NCBI GenBank assembly: GCA_050084985.1 | Contig: JBITNC010000001.1 | Span: 97,526,001-97,590,000 of the forward strand | Origin: Nageia nagi | Taxonomy: Eukaryota > Pinophyta | Direction: 5' to 3' | Length of the DNA stretch: 64,000 nucleotides | Shown here: positions 11,712-22,079 of the stretch, one piece after another | How positions within the stretch are numbered: position 1 is the stretch's first letter | Layout of the letters: every line of letters begins with the position of its first letter | Notes under the pieces: model-generated | Database searches by the model: none | What the model saw: only the letters and a program-made list of their open reading frames with translations | What the model was told of the DNA's origin: nothing | Made by a program: the position numbers and the translations under genes

Positions 11712-12384
11712 CTCTCAACATATATAGCTAGAACATCAATACCTACACAACATACTAGATCAACATGCATCCACTCCACTGTTGATCCTTCCACCCTAGG
11801 CACCAACCGTCCACATCCAATAATGAATTTACTTGGACTCTTAGATTCCATACATTCTCAATCCTGCCATCCACCATCCAATCTTAGATGAGTCGTAATC
11901 CAAAGCCATTCTTGCACCTTGGTCCATAAAAACTAAATGGGAATCTTTTAACGACCAAGATTTCATAGTTGATCTCATTTGTTGATTGAGTTTACAATGC
12001 ATTTGTACTACATTTATTTTCCTTTGTATTAGTCTCAACCACAACCCTAAAAACCACCTTCATCTTAAGAAGATCCTCTACAAGGATCTCTAGTATGTCA
12101 ACCAACAAGGTCAACACTTCCATATTAGAGAAAATTGTGCTCTTTATTCATACAAAGATGAAATGGTATCTCAACATTTGTTATTGCAGATGGGACTTTT
12201 GAAACCACCTTGCTTCAACCCTAAGGGCTTGGATCTACGTTGTATGTGTCATCTCCATTCCTCCCATTGCTCTCCTCTCCAGCTTCGCTTGCTCCCACTA
12301 ACTCTATCTAGGGTTGGAAGAATGGTTACTACAATAACATATTTCATAAAGAAAAATTTCAAATATGAATGAGACGAGTCCTCA
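11712..12384. other. unassigned sequence
   Basis: No gene or transposon domain recognised. The open frames at 11841-12044 (minus) and 12163-12372 (plus) show no motif. Confidence 0.4.
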
Positions 12385-13800
12385 TGTATAGGCTAAGATC
12401 CATCCAAAATAGGTAAAAAGTAAGTTTGTAGTACATTTCCATTCATATTTAGGAAGGTTAAAATCATAGGAGAATCAAGTATTTTGAGTCACATTAGTTA
12501 TAATTCTTCCATTTCCTTAATTATATGATTTTATTAAAATAGGTGTTATTTATTGAGTAAAATTAATATTTCAGTATCTATAATTAGCTAGATGACAATT
12601 GACTCTTTTGTAGGCATAATACTCATTATGAGTATATCAATGCATTTTTCATGTTTTCAAACTAATCAACCTACTTTTAGAAAGTTGCTTGATTTACCCA
12701 GCTAAAATCTTATTGAGTATAATATCAAATCTTCCACAAGGTTAGTAAACATCCTATTTAGGAGGTAGGACATTGGCTATCACAAAAAATGAGGAACCCA
12801 AAGTTGTCACGAAGATGTTTAGAGAAGTATAGTTATTTTGATTTTATATGTTTTCCTGTAGATTATGGTTTGATTCCATCGTAAAACTATCCAAAGGGTA
12901 CATCTATTAACACCTAAATTTGATTTTATTTATTTAAAAATCATGTTTTAGGTATCTAATTGAGTTAATTAATTTATTTCTATATTTGAGGTATATTTGT
13001 TGGATAAAGTGCATTTCAATCCTTTCTATTCTTTTAGTGATAGGCCCAAGGAGCACTAAGTAAGGAGGCTTAGTCCATGGTGGATACTTCATCTATAAAA
13101 GGAAGGAAGGATGTGATTCAATCATATATAGAACTCGATAGAGAGATCGATACATTTTATGATCGATGGTTCTCACCACCACTTATCAAGTTTGGATTTA
13201 TGCCCTTATTGATTATTACATTTTTTATTTGTGATATTGTAGTTTAGATGTGACATATTGATAAGATATATCGATGAACAAATTTGAGTTTGGCTTTTGT
13301 ATTAAGAAGATAGGGTGTGTTTTTGTATGAGAGACCTAATTTGGTATATCAATGCCCCATACTTGTGAAGAAGAGAGGTTCAAAGTTCATAGATAGATCG
13401 TCATGATGCCACTTGATTCAGGTATGGGCTATGATCCATCCAGAATAGGTAAACAATAAGTTTGTAGTACATTTTCATTCATATTTGAGAAGGTTAAGAT
13501 CATATAAGAATTAAGTCTTTTGATTGACATTGTTTATAATTTTACCATTTTTTAATTATTTTATTTTATTAAAATAGCTGCAATTTATTAAGTGAAATCA
13601 ATATTTTACTATATATATTCGGTTAGATGACCATTGACTCTTTGGTAGGCATGATATTCATTATAATTATATCAATGCATATTTCACATTTTCAAAGTAA
13701 TCAACCTACTTTTAGAAAGTTTTATGATTTAGAAACCTAAAAGCTTATCGAGTATAGCATCAAAGCTTCCTCAAGGTTGGTAAACATCTTATTTGGTAGT
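12385..13800 (+). repeat. direct-repeat unit (about 375 bp, twice) flanking an LTR-like block
   Basis: 12385-12760 and 13430-13797 are diverged direct repeats. Both begin around 'ggctaagatccatccaaaatagg' and both contain 'aatcaacctacttttagaaag' near their 3' part. Between them, 12800-13425 carries a TATA-like 'ctataaaagg' near 13095 and its 3' part (13185-13425) recurs at 880-1122. Its 13020-13190 part resembles 46640-46870. An arrangement of leader, LTR, leader of an unidentified LTR retrotransposon would explain this, but no coding part was seen. Confidence 0.45.
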
Positions 13801-14714
13801 CTATTAATAGGCTTGGGTTTTTTCAAGATAATTTGTTATTAATCTTGACTAGAGGTTTTAACATTATTAATATTATTGGAGGTGGTGTTTTTGTTGAAGA
13901 TATTTTGTTAAGAAGCACTTCTTGAATTGGCTACATCATCATTTACTACACACATATTCTTGTATTATGTTTTACCATTTTCAAGATTTATCTTATTTTT
14001 TAAATTGTTGAGATCATAATTTCATAGTTAGGTATATGCTTAAACCTAATTTACTCAAACTAGTTCAAAACATTTCACATTTCTTAGCATGTTTAATGGG
14101 AGCATCGAAGGTAGGATGGTTGAAAGCCCCAAATTATATGTTAAGGTTAGGGTTCTTAATGAAAGTATGAATAATCTCTTCATTAGTTTGATCGTATTGA
14201 TGCCAACTAACCAATGATCTCAACCTTTTTAAATGGTCTTTTTTTTATGTTCTTAAATATCACTTGACGTTATTTTTCTCCAATTTTAACTATGGAAATG
14301 AAAAGATCTATGAATTATCTAAATCTTTTAAGAAACTATTTTGGCAATCCATAATAAGATTCTAAAGAAAAATCGAGTATACTTTATCAATATAATTTGA
14401 ATAATAAACCATCATCATATAAAATAGTACATTAAGCAATTTGATATACTCTTCAATAGTTGAGAGTCTTTTTTGCCTCTAAATAGCCTGAATTTAGGTG
14501 CCTCAAAAAGAAACTTACAATCACAAAATTACAAACTAATTCACACAAACTACATAGTGAAATTGGTAGATGTATAAGACCTAAAACTCCTTAGGATAAA
14601 AGAATTTGCAAGTTATGTAACATAAATGCCATAGAAAATGCGAGTCTTTTCTTGCCCACTCTACAAAGACATTAGAAAAACTTACAAACATATTTGTAAT
14701 TACAACTTGAATCC
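13801..14714. other. unassigned AT-rich sequence
   Basis: No coding domain or RNA gene recognised. Confidence 0.4.
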
Positions 14715-15325
14715 ATAAATTCTTAAACCAAGATAACCAAAACAAGCTTGGTGATTTTATTATATATATGAGAACAAACTTTGATAGGTCCTACAAACCA
14801 ATGGGTTTAAAAAGAAATTAAAAAACTTATCTATATTAAGACTTAATTACTTTTGAAGCATTAATTATGGCAAGAAAAAATAACCAAAGGAAAACAAGCA
14901 TCAATCATCTATTTAAGCCCCATGTAAGGAATGCATCGAGGTAATGAATAAGAAGCTCAAAATAGTAAGAAGACTTCATTAAGTTAGCTATGGATAGACT
15001 AACTAGTTTGAAATAATATTGTACAAAGTTTGTTATATCGAGACCAAATTCCTTTTGAAGTATGCATTATTGAAAAAACATATAACTACTACAAACCCTT
15101 AATTAAGATTTGATTGGAACAAGATGTGAACTAAAGATTAAGAAAGAAAGAACCAAGATATGATAATGTTTTTAACATCCTTTACACTCAATGGTTTGTG
15201 GGACCTATCAAAATTGTCCAAAGATATATATATATATATAATTTAAATACTTATTTCTAACAAAATAAATATTTATAATAAAATTACCAAACTTTTTTTG
15301 GTTATCTTGGTTTAAAATTGTACTA
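14715..15325. repeat. imperfect inverted repeat, about 0.6 kb, MITE-like
   Basis: The left arm (14715-14815) reads 'aaaccaagataaccaaaac...ggtgattttattata...tttgataggtcctacaaacc'. The reverse complement of the right arm (15180-15325) has the same blocks in the same order. The right arm is longer because of an AT-rich stretch including an AT microsatellite at about 15219-15240. The loop is about 370 bp. No transposase is present, so a MITE or a pair of inverted repeat copies are both possible. Confidence 0.5.
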
Positions 15326-15479
15326 ATATGAAAACGAGAACCAAAGCTGAGAAGAGGAAACAAGAGTAGCATGCATTAGGTTTTTCCTAGCCTGTATCAC
15401 ACCATCAACTCTCTCAAAGAGTGTGCAGGATTCAAGTTGTATGTATCCTGATTGATTTTTGTATTTACTTCACCTAGGG
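15326..15479. other. short unassigned spacer before the LINE
   Basis: No feature recognised; the LINE 5' end may lie somewhere here. Confidence 0.3.
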
Positions 15480-15862
15480 TGGATATGGGTTTTTTATTAT
15501 GCCTCAAACTCATTATGCAAGTTCACCAGTTGAAGTTGTAGGAGCAGTAATGGCACTTGTAGCAAAGCATCCTCCAAATATTAACCCAAGGTGTACAGGG
15601 AGGTAATACATCTCCTAATATTGTAATTCCTTTCAATGATTTTCATTGTACTTGTTCTTGGCTTGAGTTGCATACCCTCAATGGGTATTTCCTAGGTTGC
15701 ATCCCATATAATGCAATTTTTAAGACCTGTATTAATCAATACTAGCATCCCTATGGTATTCAAGTTGATTATGTCTAGAACCTTACTAAAGGTTTTTTTA
15801 ATTTTTAGTTTTTCTACCTTGAATAGGTGAAAAAAGTTCTCAACAAAGAGATTAGCTATATC
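15480..15862 (+). mobile_element. LINE 5' part: ORF1 N-terminal segment, split from the rest by element B
   Basis: The plus-strand translation from about 15607 contains NTSPNIVIPFNDF, then GCIPYNAIFKTCINQY and GIQVDYV, then KKVLNKEISYI ending at the copia insertion. This pattern matches the DUF4283 region of plant LINE ORF1 proteins. The frame resumes across the insertion at 25033 with HSTLLIFQSWIR, so the two parts were once continuous. The preceding block (15480-15603, GFFIMPQTHYASSPVEVVGA) is in another frame and is probably the ORF1 N-terminus after a frameshift. Several stops are present. Confidence 0.65.
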
Positions 15863-16332
15863 TGTTAGAATTTGTAATGAAATATTGTGAATATCTAAAC
15901 TCCTTATAAGTTCAATTAATCACTTAAAGGATATGTAGATACCTTAAGGGATTAATTGAATTCTTTATTATGTGTGGACTTTGACCTAACCATGGGGTTA
16001 GTTGGTAGGTTAAAGTTAGGTCACACATTTATTGTAACCCTAACCTTACCCTTGGGTTAAAGGGAGGTTAGGGAGGTGCTCTCAAGCTATAAATAGAGGG
16101 CCTCTCCTCTTGTAACACATCTGAGTTTTGGAGTAAGATTACTCTACTTGTTTGTGTAGGAGAGGAAGAGAATAGTTGTAAGAGAGGCATACTTGAGAAT
16201 TGAGATACTAGTTGTGGATGTACTCCCAAAGAGGGAGGAACCACATTACACTTGTGTTATCTTGTGTGAATGTTGTGTGATTGAGTTTCCTAGTCTTGGA
16301 CCTTGAGGATTAGAGTAGTGCTAATTCTTTCA
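15863..16332 (+). repeat. 5' LTR of element B
   Basis: 470 bp, TGTTAGAATTTG... to ...AATTCTTTCA. A promoter-like TATAAATA lies at 16088-16095, and the transcript would start a little downstream. It is followed by the PBS two bases later. Its near-identity to 24559-25027 defines the element. Confidence 0.95.
16088..16095 (+). promoter_or_regulatory. TATA box of the element B LTR promoter
   Basis: TATAAATA within 'aagctataaatagagg', in the middle of the LTR as expected for a U3/R border. The same motif is at 24783-24790 in the 3' LTR and at 1661-1668 in the solo LTR. Confidence 0.7.
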
Positions 16333-16334
16333 AT

Positions 16335-16346
16335 TGGTATCAAAGC
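16335..16346 (+). other. primer-binding site of element B
   Basis: TGGTATCAAAGC starts two bases after the LTR. It differs at one position from TGGTATCAGAGC, the complement of the plant initiator tRNA-Met 3' end. Confidence 0.8.
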
Positions 16347-16976
16347 TTGGTGTGGAAGCTCTTCTTCTACATTTTGGAGGTTCTTCATCTTTCTTCATTC
16401 CTCATCTTACACCCCATTGGTGAGGTAAATTTTAAGAGAAGGTATAAATTTCCTCCTCATTTGGTTATCTTATAGATTATTGCATTAGATACTAACATAT
16501 TTTGTGAGATATTGGAGCTTATTTTTTGCAAAATATGATCAAAATGGCAATGCAAGCATTTTTTATACTAACCTCTTATGTTAGTAGCATATTTTTTTTA
16601 CAAAATGCTTAATACATGATATACCTTTTTAAGAGGATACTATGTAATGCAAATATTTTTCCTAACATTTTGTTTGTTAGTAGTATTGATCAATAACTCT
16701 ATTACAAGCATTGCCAAGGTGTATTATTTACATAATACTTTATTTCTTCTCTAAATTGTTTTATTTTTTGCAAAAATTTTAATGCAAATAGAAGGAAATA
16801 ATTTTTAGAGGCAATTTTTTTTTAAATTTTAAAACAAATATGGGGATATTATTGTTATTGTTGAAATAAAAAAAATGGAGGACTTTATTTACAAGTTTTT
16901 TGAAATATTTACAATATTTTTTTTTACATATAAAAATAAAAAATTATAAAATTTGGAGGGGGGGGGACAAAATAAA

Positions 16977-17090
16977 CGGTACATTGAAAGGGTCTGTAAA
17001 TTGTTTGATAAAATGCCTCATCGAGATGCAGTCACGTTCAATGCAATGATCGTAGGATATGCACAAAATAGAAAGGGTCTGCACATTGTT
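16977..17090 (+). pseudogene. captured fragment of a PPR-protein gene inside element B
   Basis: The plus-strand frame reads KLFDKMPHRDAVTFNAMI, then VGYAQN. This is the typical plant PLS-type PPR repeat (consensus of the form '[24 protein letters not shown]'). About 36 residues, roughly one repeat, are present. No other PPR repeats, start or stop codons of a PPR gene are seen. Two further short copies of the 'gtctgcaaattgtttga' segment follow at about 17077 and 17139 (the latter reading KVCKLFESSP), so the fragment was duplicated locally. In intact genes such repeats bind organelle RNA; this piece is not functional. Confidence 0.7.
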
Positions 17091-17176
17091 TGCCTCCCCC
17101 GCAGCCTCCTCCCTCGTCAGCATGGCCACGTTGGTTGAAAGTCTGCAAGTTATTTGAAAGTTCGCCACATCTGACC

Positions 17177-17491
17177 ATGCCCACAGTGAGGTGGAGACTG
17201 AGCAGAGTGGTGTTCGACATGGACGGCACCCTTACGGTGCCCGTCTTAGACTTCAATCTCATGAAGCGCATGGTTCTAGGTCCTGATAACCCAGCCATTC
17301 TTTTTGGTACTACTTCCTGCATCAATATTCTACATGAAATCGAGCAATGGAGCCTCGATAGACAACATGCGACCTTTTCTATTATCATTGACATGGAATG
17401 TAAAGCTCACGACCGTCTCCAGATTATGCCTGAACGAGCCCCTTCCACTCCTCGCTTGACTCCCTCCAAGCACACCGCACCAGCAGACTGA
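17177..17491 (+). pseudogene. captured fragment of a HAD-like hydrolase gene inside element B
   Basis: Open frame from ATG 17177 (the frame itself opens earlier, at 17090). It contains VVFDMDGTLTVPVLDF, the HAD motif I with the nucleophile Asp and the acid/base Asp (DxDGT), then INILHEIEQW, and DRLQIMP near 17430. The order matches the N-terminal exon of a conserved plant HAD family whose members begin FDMDGTLTVPVIDF and have a DILHxIExW block. After LQIMP the similarity stops and a Pro/Thr/Ser-rich tail runs to the stop at 17491. HAD motifs II to IV are absent, so it cannot be an enzyme. The GC-rich codon use contrasts with the AT-rich element. Confidence 0.8.
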
Positions 17492-18735
17492 GAGACATCA
17501 TCTGCCACATCTGACCTACACTCCAGGTCACTCTACCTTGACTGGTTAGCTTCCTCGCCAACCAGGTCACTTCACGTACCTCCATGTCTCCCTCACATGT
17601 GCACCATCTACAATAGTCTCCTCCTCTCTCTACTCTGTAGCAAGCACTCTCCTCCCTCTCCTCTTGCGCTCCTCCTCTCAGTCGCCAGCCTCCTGCGCAA
17701 GCCTCCTCTTCCTCCTGCATGCAGTGGTTCAGCCATATACTCTTCTCCTCCTTCACCATATACTCTTCTCAGCATGGCCACCATCACCTCCATAGGCTGT
17801 CCTCTAGTGCCTCCATGAAGGTCATCCTCCTTCCCACGGTCAAGTGTGATGGCTGCCAACTCTTTGCAAGTCTTCTTTAATGCACTTAGAAGCATTAAGT
17901 TCTTTTTGACCACTTGCAAAATGATGCACTTCCAAAAGCAAACGTATACTTCTTAGGCACTTAATATTTTACAAGTCAATTGCTCCCATTTAATGCACTT
18001 AAGAGTACTTAGAATATGTCTAATATGGTCCTCCACAAAACAATGTATGCTCTTCTTGGTAGAAGAAAAGGGGGGGGGTCATTTCTTAAGAACAAACATG
18101 CATTTAATTTTGTTTTTACCAACTAGAAAGGGGATTTGATTTTTTTTTTTACCACCTAAGTCTTAAGGACCCAACCAAACCCCTTGAGTATTAATTTTTT
18201 GTTAACTACTTTTCACCTTCCTTACATGCACATGAAATTCCAACGTATTCTCCTTCTTGGTAAGGGAAGGGAGCCATCACCTTTTTTACCAAAAGCATTT
18301 ATTTGTTTTTGACTTAGAGTATTTTTTGTTATTTGGAAAGCTTTGGTAGAAGAAACATTAAATATGCATGCAGTAGGGGTATGGGTCTCCTTCTTTTTCC
18401 ATTGAATTCTTGGAGACTTGGAAAGTGGTGAATATTTTTAACTTATTTAAGTTAAACTTAGCTTATTTTTAAAAAAATGCTTAGAATATTTTTAATATTG
18501 CATGTTTAATTTACTAAGGTGCACATGCAATTTCTAGAATGCTAACCTCTTAGCATTTTTTTTCTCTAAGCATAGTAATTTAGTCTAAGTATGCTATTTT
18601 TTTTTAAGTAAATGAGGGAATTTTTTTTTTTTTTTTTACTTAAAATTCATACTTATAAGACAAGTCTTAGTATAAAAGTTTTTTTTAGGGATAAAACTTT
18701 AAGTGAAAAGGGGGGAATTGGTATAACTTTTACTT

Positions 18736-18845
18736 AAACTTTATCTAGATCTTGCATGCTAGACTTGTGATGCATGTCTCTTTATCTTGTAAACTTTATC
18801 TAGATATTGCATGCTAGACTTATGATGCATGTATCTTTATCTTGT
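18736..18845 (+). repeat. 55-bp tandem duplication in the element B leader
   Basis: The unit 'aaactttatctagat...' with 'gcatgctagactt' and 'atgcatgt' starts at 18736 and again at 18791. The copies differ by only a few bases. Confidence 0.8.
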
Positions 18846-19741
18846 TTGAGGAATAAAGCATGCTTAGGACTTAAAATTTTAAGTTAAATAATGCATGATG
18901 CATGATTATTACTTAATTTTTTAAGTCATGGAACAATGCATGTTTTTTAAGTTATGGATTAATGCTAAGTAGGACTTAGTTCTTTTTTAAATTCATTAAG
19001 TGCTTGAATAAATTGAGCAAAATATACAAAATGTAAAATGTCCTTTAGGGGTTAGTACAAAACCCATTGGACTTTTTAAGGTTTTTCAAGCTCGTGTGGA
19101 TGATGCAATTTTACTTTACTTTATATTTTTGCACAATTTGCTTTATACTTGTAAAATGCAAATATTGAAAGTAACCCCTAAAATGAAAACATTCGCACGT
19201 ATTCTTCCACAACACGACTTGTTTGGGGAGCCACGAGGTGAGGATAGGGCAGACTGGAGCCCTTTTAGTCTGAAGACCCAAGTGGTGGTAAGTCCATCTT
19301 AATTGCCTCTAAGACCTCTATTGGATTGGACATAACTCTATTAGGTGGACAGGCATGTGTGTAGTGATACCACATGTCCGCATGTCCATTTAGGGATTAT
19401 CCTGATAACCTAGGAGGAAAACTGAAAAACCTTAATCAAGATAATTAAAATGGTCGGTCCAAGATACATCAGATCCTTGGAAAATAGTTGGTACTTCTCC
19501 TTGTGAGAGTATATTACTGACCAAGGTGAACTGGTTGAGGACTAGTAGTACCTGGGCTCCACCTTGCGGGCATCCAGGTGAAGGCCTAATTCTATACAAG
19601 AAAACAACCCCAACTTTATTCCTCTACGAATCGTGGTTTATAAGTTTGCACATGTGGGACATGTTTACTTATGTTTGATTTGTATAGATGGAAACTTGTA
19701 AAAATTTGCATTCTTATTGCATATTTACTTTTGTACAGACA

Positions 19742-20035
19742 ATGGTTGAAACCTTCATACCCAAGCATATACTCGACGGTTCCAACTTCGACATATGGGA
19801 ACCTCGTACGAAAGCTGAGTTACAAGCAAGGAAGCTATGGCAGATAGTAAATGAAGATCTAGTCGCTCCTACAGATGAGAAGGCACTTGAAATCTACAAC
19901 TCAAAGAATGAGTTAGCAACTTCAATGATCTATCGTGCAATTTCAGATGACATCCTTCTCATGATCTCTTCTTCAACATCAACAAAAGAAGCTTGGGATA
20001 GACTAAAGAAAATTTACCTTGGGTCCAAATTTTGA
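19742..20035 (+). pseudogene. element B gag, N-terminal part
   Basis: Starts at ATG 19742 with MVETFIPKHILDGSNFDIW, a typical copia Gag start (substrate-like 'F.G.NF..W' pattern). It contains a later TSTKEAWDRLKKIYLG block characteristic of the UBN2-type gag domain. The frame ends at TGA 20033-20035; the rest of gag continues in another frame from about 20035, so a frameshift separates the two pieces. Gag forms the virus-like particle; this copy could not make it whole. Confidence 0.85.
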
Positions 20036-20940
20036 GGAGGTTCACCATTCTACAAAAGTTGTTGCAATATCGTCAAGGTGAAGATGAAAGTGCTTCTATC
20101 TACTTGAACAAAATCATTGACCTCAGGACACAACTGGTTGGTTGTGGGTGCAATTGGATCAATGATGAGTTCATGGTCTTCATCATTCTTCAAAGCCTCT
20201 CTACAAAGTTCAGTAACTTTGTCACAGTTATGGAGACTAGGCTCAATGATGAAGAAGATGTCATCTCTCTTGACAACCTTTCTAGACTCCTTCTGAAGCA
20301 TGAGGAAACTTTGAACAAGAAAATGTTGAACCTTTCTCCAAAGGATAATAGCATTGCTCTAGGAGCAACCAAAACTCCTTTCAAGAAGACGTTTAAACAT
20401 TATAAATTCAAAGATAACAAATCCTCATCTACCATCAGGAAGCACGACAACTTCAAGCAAAGGAATGACAAAGCTGGATCAAGCAAACCAACACCGCAGA
20501 AAAAGCTTGATGGAAATTGTAACTTTTGTGGCATCTTTGGGCATAAAGAGTATGATTGTCGCAAAAAGAAATTTGCTCAAAAAGGCAAGGGAAATGCAAA
20601 TGTGAGAAATTTCAATAATAAAAAGAAGAACAAGCATGCTGCTACTATTGCCTACTACTCAATGACTCAAACTATTTCAAATGATTGGATTATTGATTCA
20701 GGATGCACTAATCACATGTGTTATGAAAAGGATAAGTTTGAAAATTTTCATAAGTACAACAAGGATACAGTTGTGATAGGTGATAATACAGTCCTTGATG
20801 TTCAAGGAATAGGGAATGTGAAGATTCATGGAAAGGCTCTTGATAATGTCTTTTATGTGCCTAAACTAAGGATGAATCTTATCTCTGTAATTCAGATTAC
20901 AAGGAAAGGATGCTCATTTGAGTTTACCTCACACTCCTAG
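20036..20940 (+). pseudogene. element B gag C-terminal part with zinc knuckle, then protease
   Basis: A 300-residue frame. It opens with RRFTILQKLLQYRQGEDES and continues through MVFIILQSLSTKFSNFV (gag UBN2 C-terminal part). Then come a Lys-rich segment and a CCHC zinc knuckle, CNFCGIFGHKEYDC (C-X2-C-X4-H-X4-C), near 20518-20560. The aspartic protease follows with WIIDSGCTNHMC near 20680-20720, with an intact DSG, and ends NVFYVPKLRMNLISV. A TAG at 20938-20940 stops it where the polyprotein should continue, probably CAG to TAG. Confidence 0.9.
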
Positions 20941-21978
20941 TGTGTTAAGAAAGGACTTGCCACTTTGATGAAAGGATCAGTAAAGAATGACCTTTATATT
21001 GTGGATCAAGTACCTTCAAAGATTTATCTTGCTGTAAATGTTTGTTCAAAAGGTAATCTTTGGCATCAATGATTAGGGCACCTTAACCATAAAAGTATTC
21101 ATGATATGAAAAATCAAGAACTTGTGGAAGGTTTACCTAATATTTCACCCATAATTGGTCTTTGTGAAAGGTGCATTCTAGGAAAGATGAATAGGCAAAA
21201 GTTTGAAAAAGATAAGGCAACTCAGGCTACTCGTCGTCTTCAGCTTGTGCATTCAGATTTGATGGGTCCATTTCAGACTAAGTCTCTAGGGGGAGCTTCT
21301 TATGTTCTGACCTTCATTGATGACTTCAGTAGGATGACATTTGGTTATCTACTTGAGCATAAGGATCAAACTTTTGACCGGTTGAAAGACTTCAAGGCTC
21401 TTGTTGAAAATCAAATTGATTTTAAGATCAAGATGCTAAGATCTGATAATGGGGGTGAGTATAATAGCAATGAGTTTAACGATTATTGTGTTAAACATGG
21501 GATCAAGCGATAATTCACAATCCCTTACACCCCTAAGCAAAATGGAGTTGCTGAAAGGAAGAATCGCACCATTATGGAAATGGCAAGATGCATGTTGGGT
21601 AACCTTCCTAGTTTCTTATGGGGAGAAGCTGTTCACACTGCTATTCACACCCTAAATAGGTGTCCTACTAAAGCAGTTGAAGGAAAAACTCCGTATGAAG
21701 CATGGACAGGAAAGAAACCTAACATCTCACACTTTAGGGTCTTTGGTTGTGATGCATTTGCCTTCATTACCTCAGAGAAAAGAAAGAAGCTAGATAAAAG
21801 ATCAAAAAAATGCATCTTTGTGGGGTATGATAATCAACATAGAGGCTACAGGCTCTACTCCTCATCCTATAAAACAGTCTTTGTTTCTAGGGATGTCAAG
21901 TTCAATGAACTTCTTGAGGATACGACTTCTCATGTTGAGGTGTCTGATTCAGATGATTCTACGCCTGCACCTAACTAG
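20941..21978 (+). pseudogene. element B pre-integrase and integrase, interrupted by stops
   Basis: The frame has a stop within the LWHQ*LGHL motif near 21070, where Trp is expected. The GAG-pre-integrase block (CERCILGKMNRQKF) follows. The core has HSDLMGPF (first Asp), LTFIDDFSRMTFGYL, then LRSDNGGEYNSNEF (second Asp) and, past a TAA at 21511-21513, QNGVAERKNRTIMEMARCM (catalytic Glu). The frame then runs through FRVFGCDAFAF and RKKLDKRSKKCIFVGYD to a TAG at 21976-21978. All three DDE residues are present, but the stops would prevent a full enzyme. Confidence 0.9.
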
Positions 21979-22079
21979 TTGGATGATCATGTAGGGAAGT
22001 CACCACAAGAGCAAAATTCTCCAGCTCAGAGAATTACAAGGAGTATGACCTTGAATAAATCCTTATTTGCCAAAATTGA

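Larger units (their letters stand above)
16347..19741 (+). other. element B 5' leader, non-coding, with captured segments
   Basis: 3.4 kb separates the PBS from the gag ATG. Most of it is AT-rich with poly-T and poly-A runs. A block at about 16977-17930 is GC-rich by contrast and holds the PPR and HAD fragments described separately, plus pyrimidine-rich sequence at 17500-17830 in which I recognise no family. A 55-bp tandem duplication lies at 18736-18845. The leader could carry the packaging signal, but nothing specific is visible. Confidence 0.6.

Noticed and set aside
15478-15603. Exon-like block GFFIMPQTHYASSPVEVVGA with acceptor and donor-like borders
   Set aside because: It lies directly before, and one frame off, the LINE ORF1 DUF4283 sequence, so it is better explained as the ORF1 N-terminus after a frameshift. 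A host exon is not excluded.
17500-17930. Open frames on both strands in pyrimidine-rich sequence
   Set aside because: Low-complexity Ser/Pro/Leu or Arg/Glu translations without a recognised family; may be part of the captured DNA but cannot be supported as a gene.
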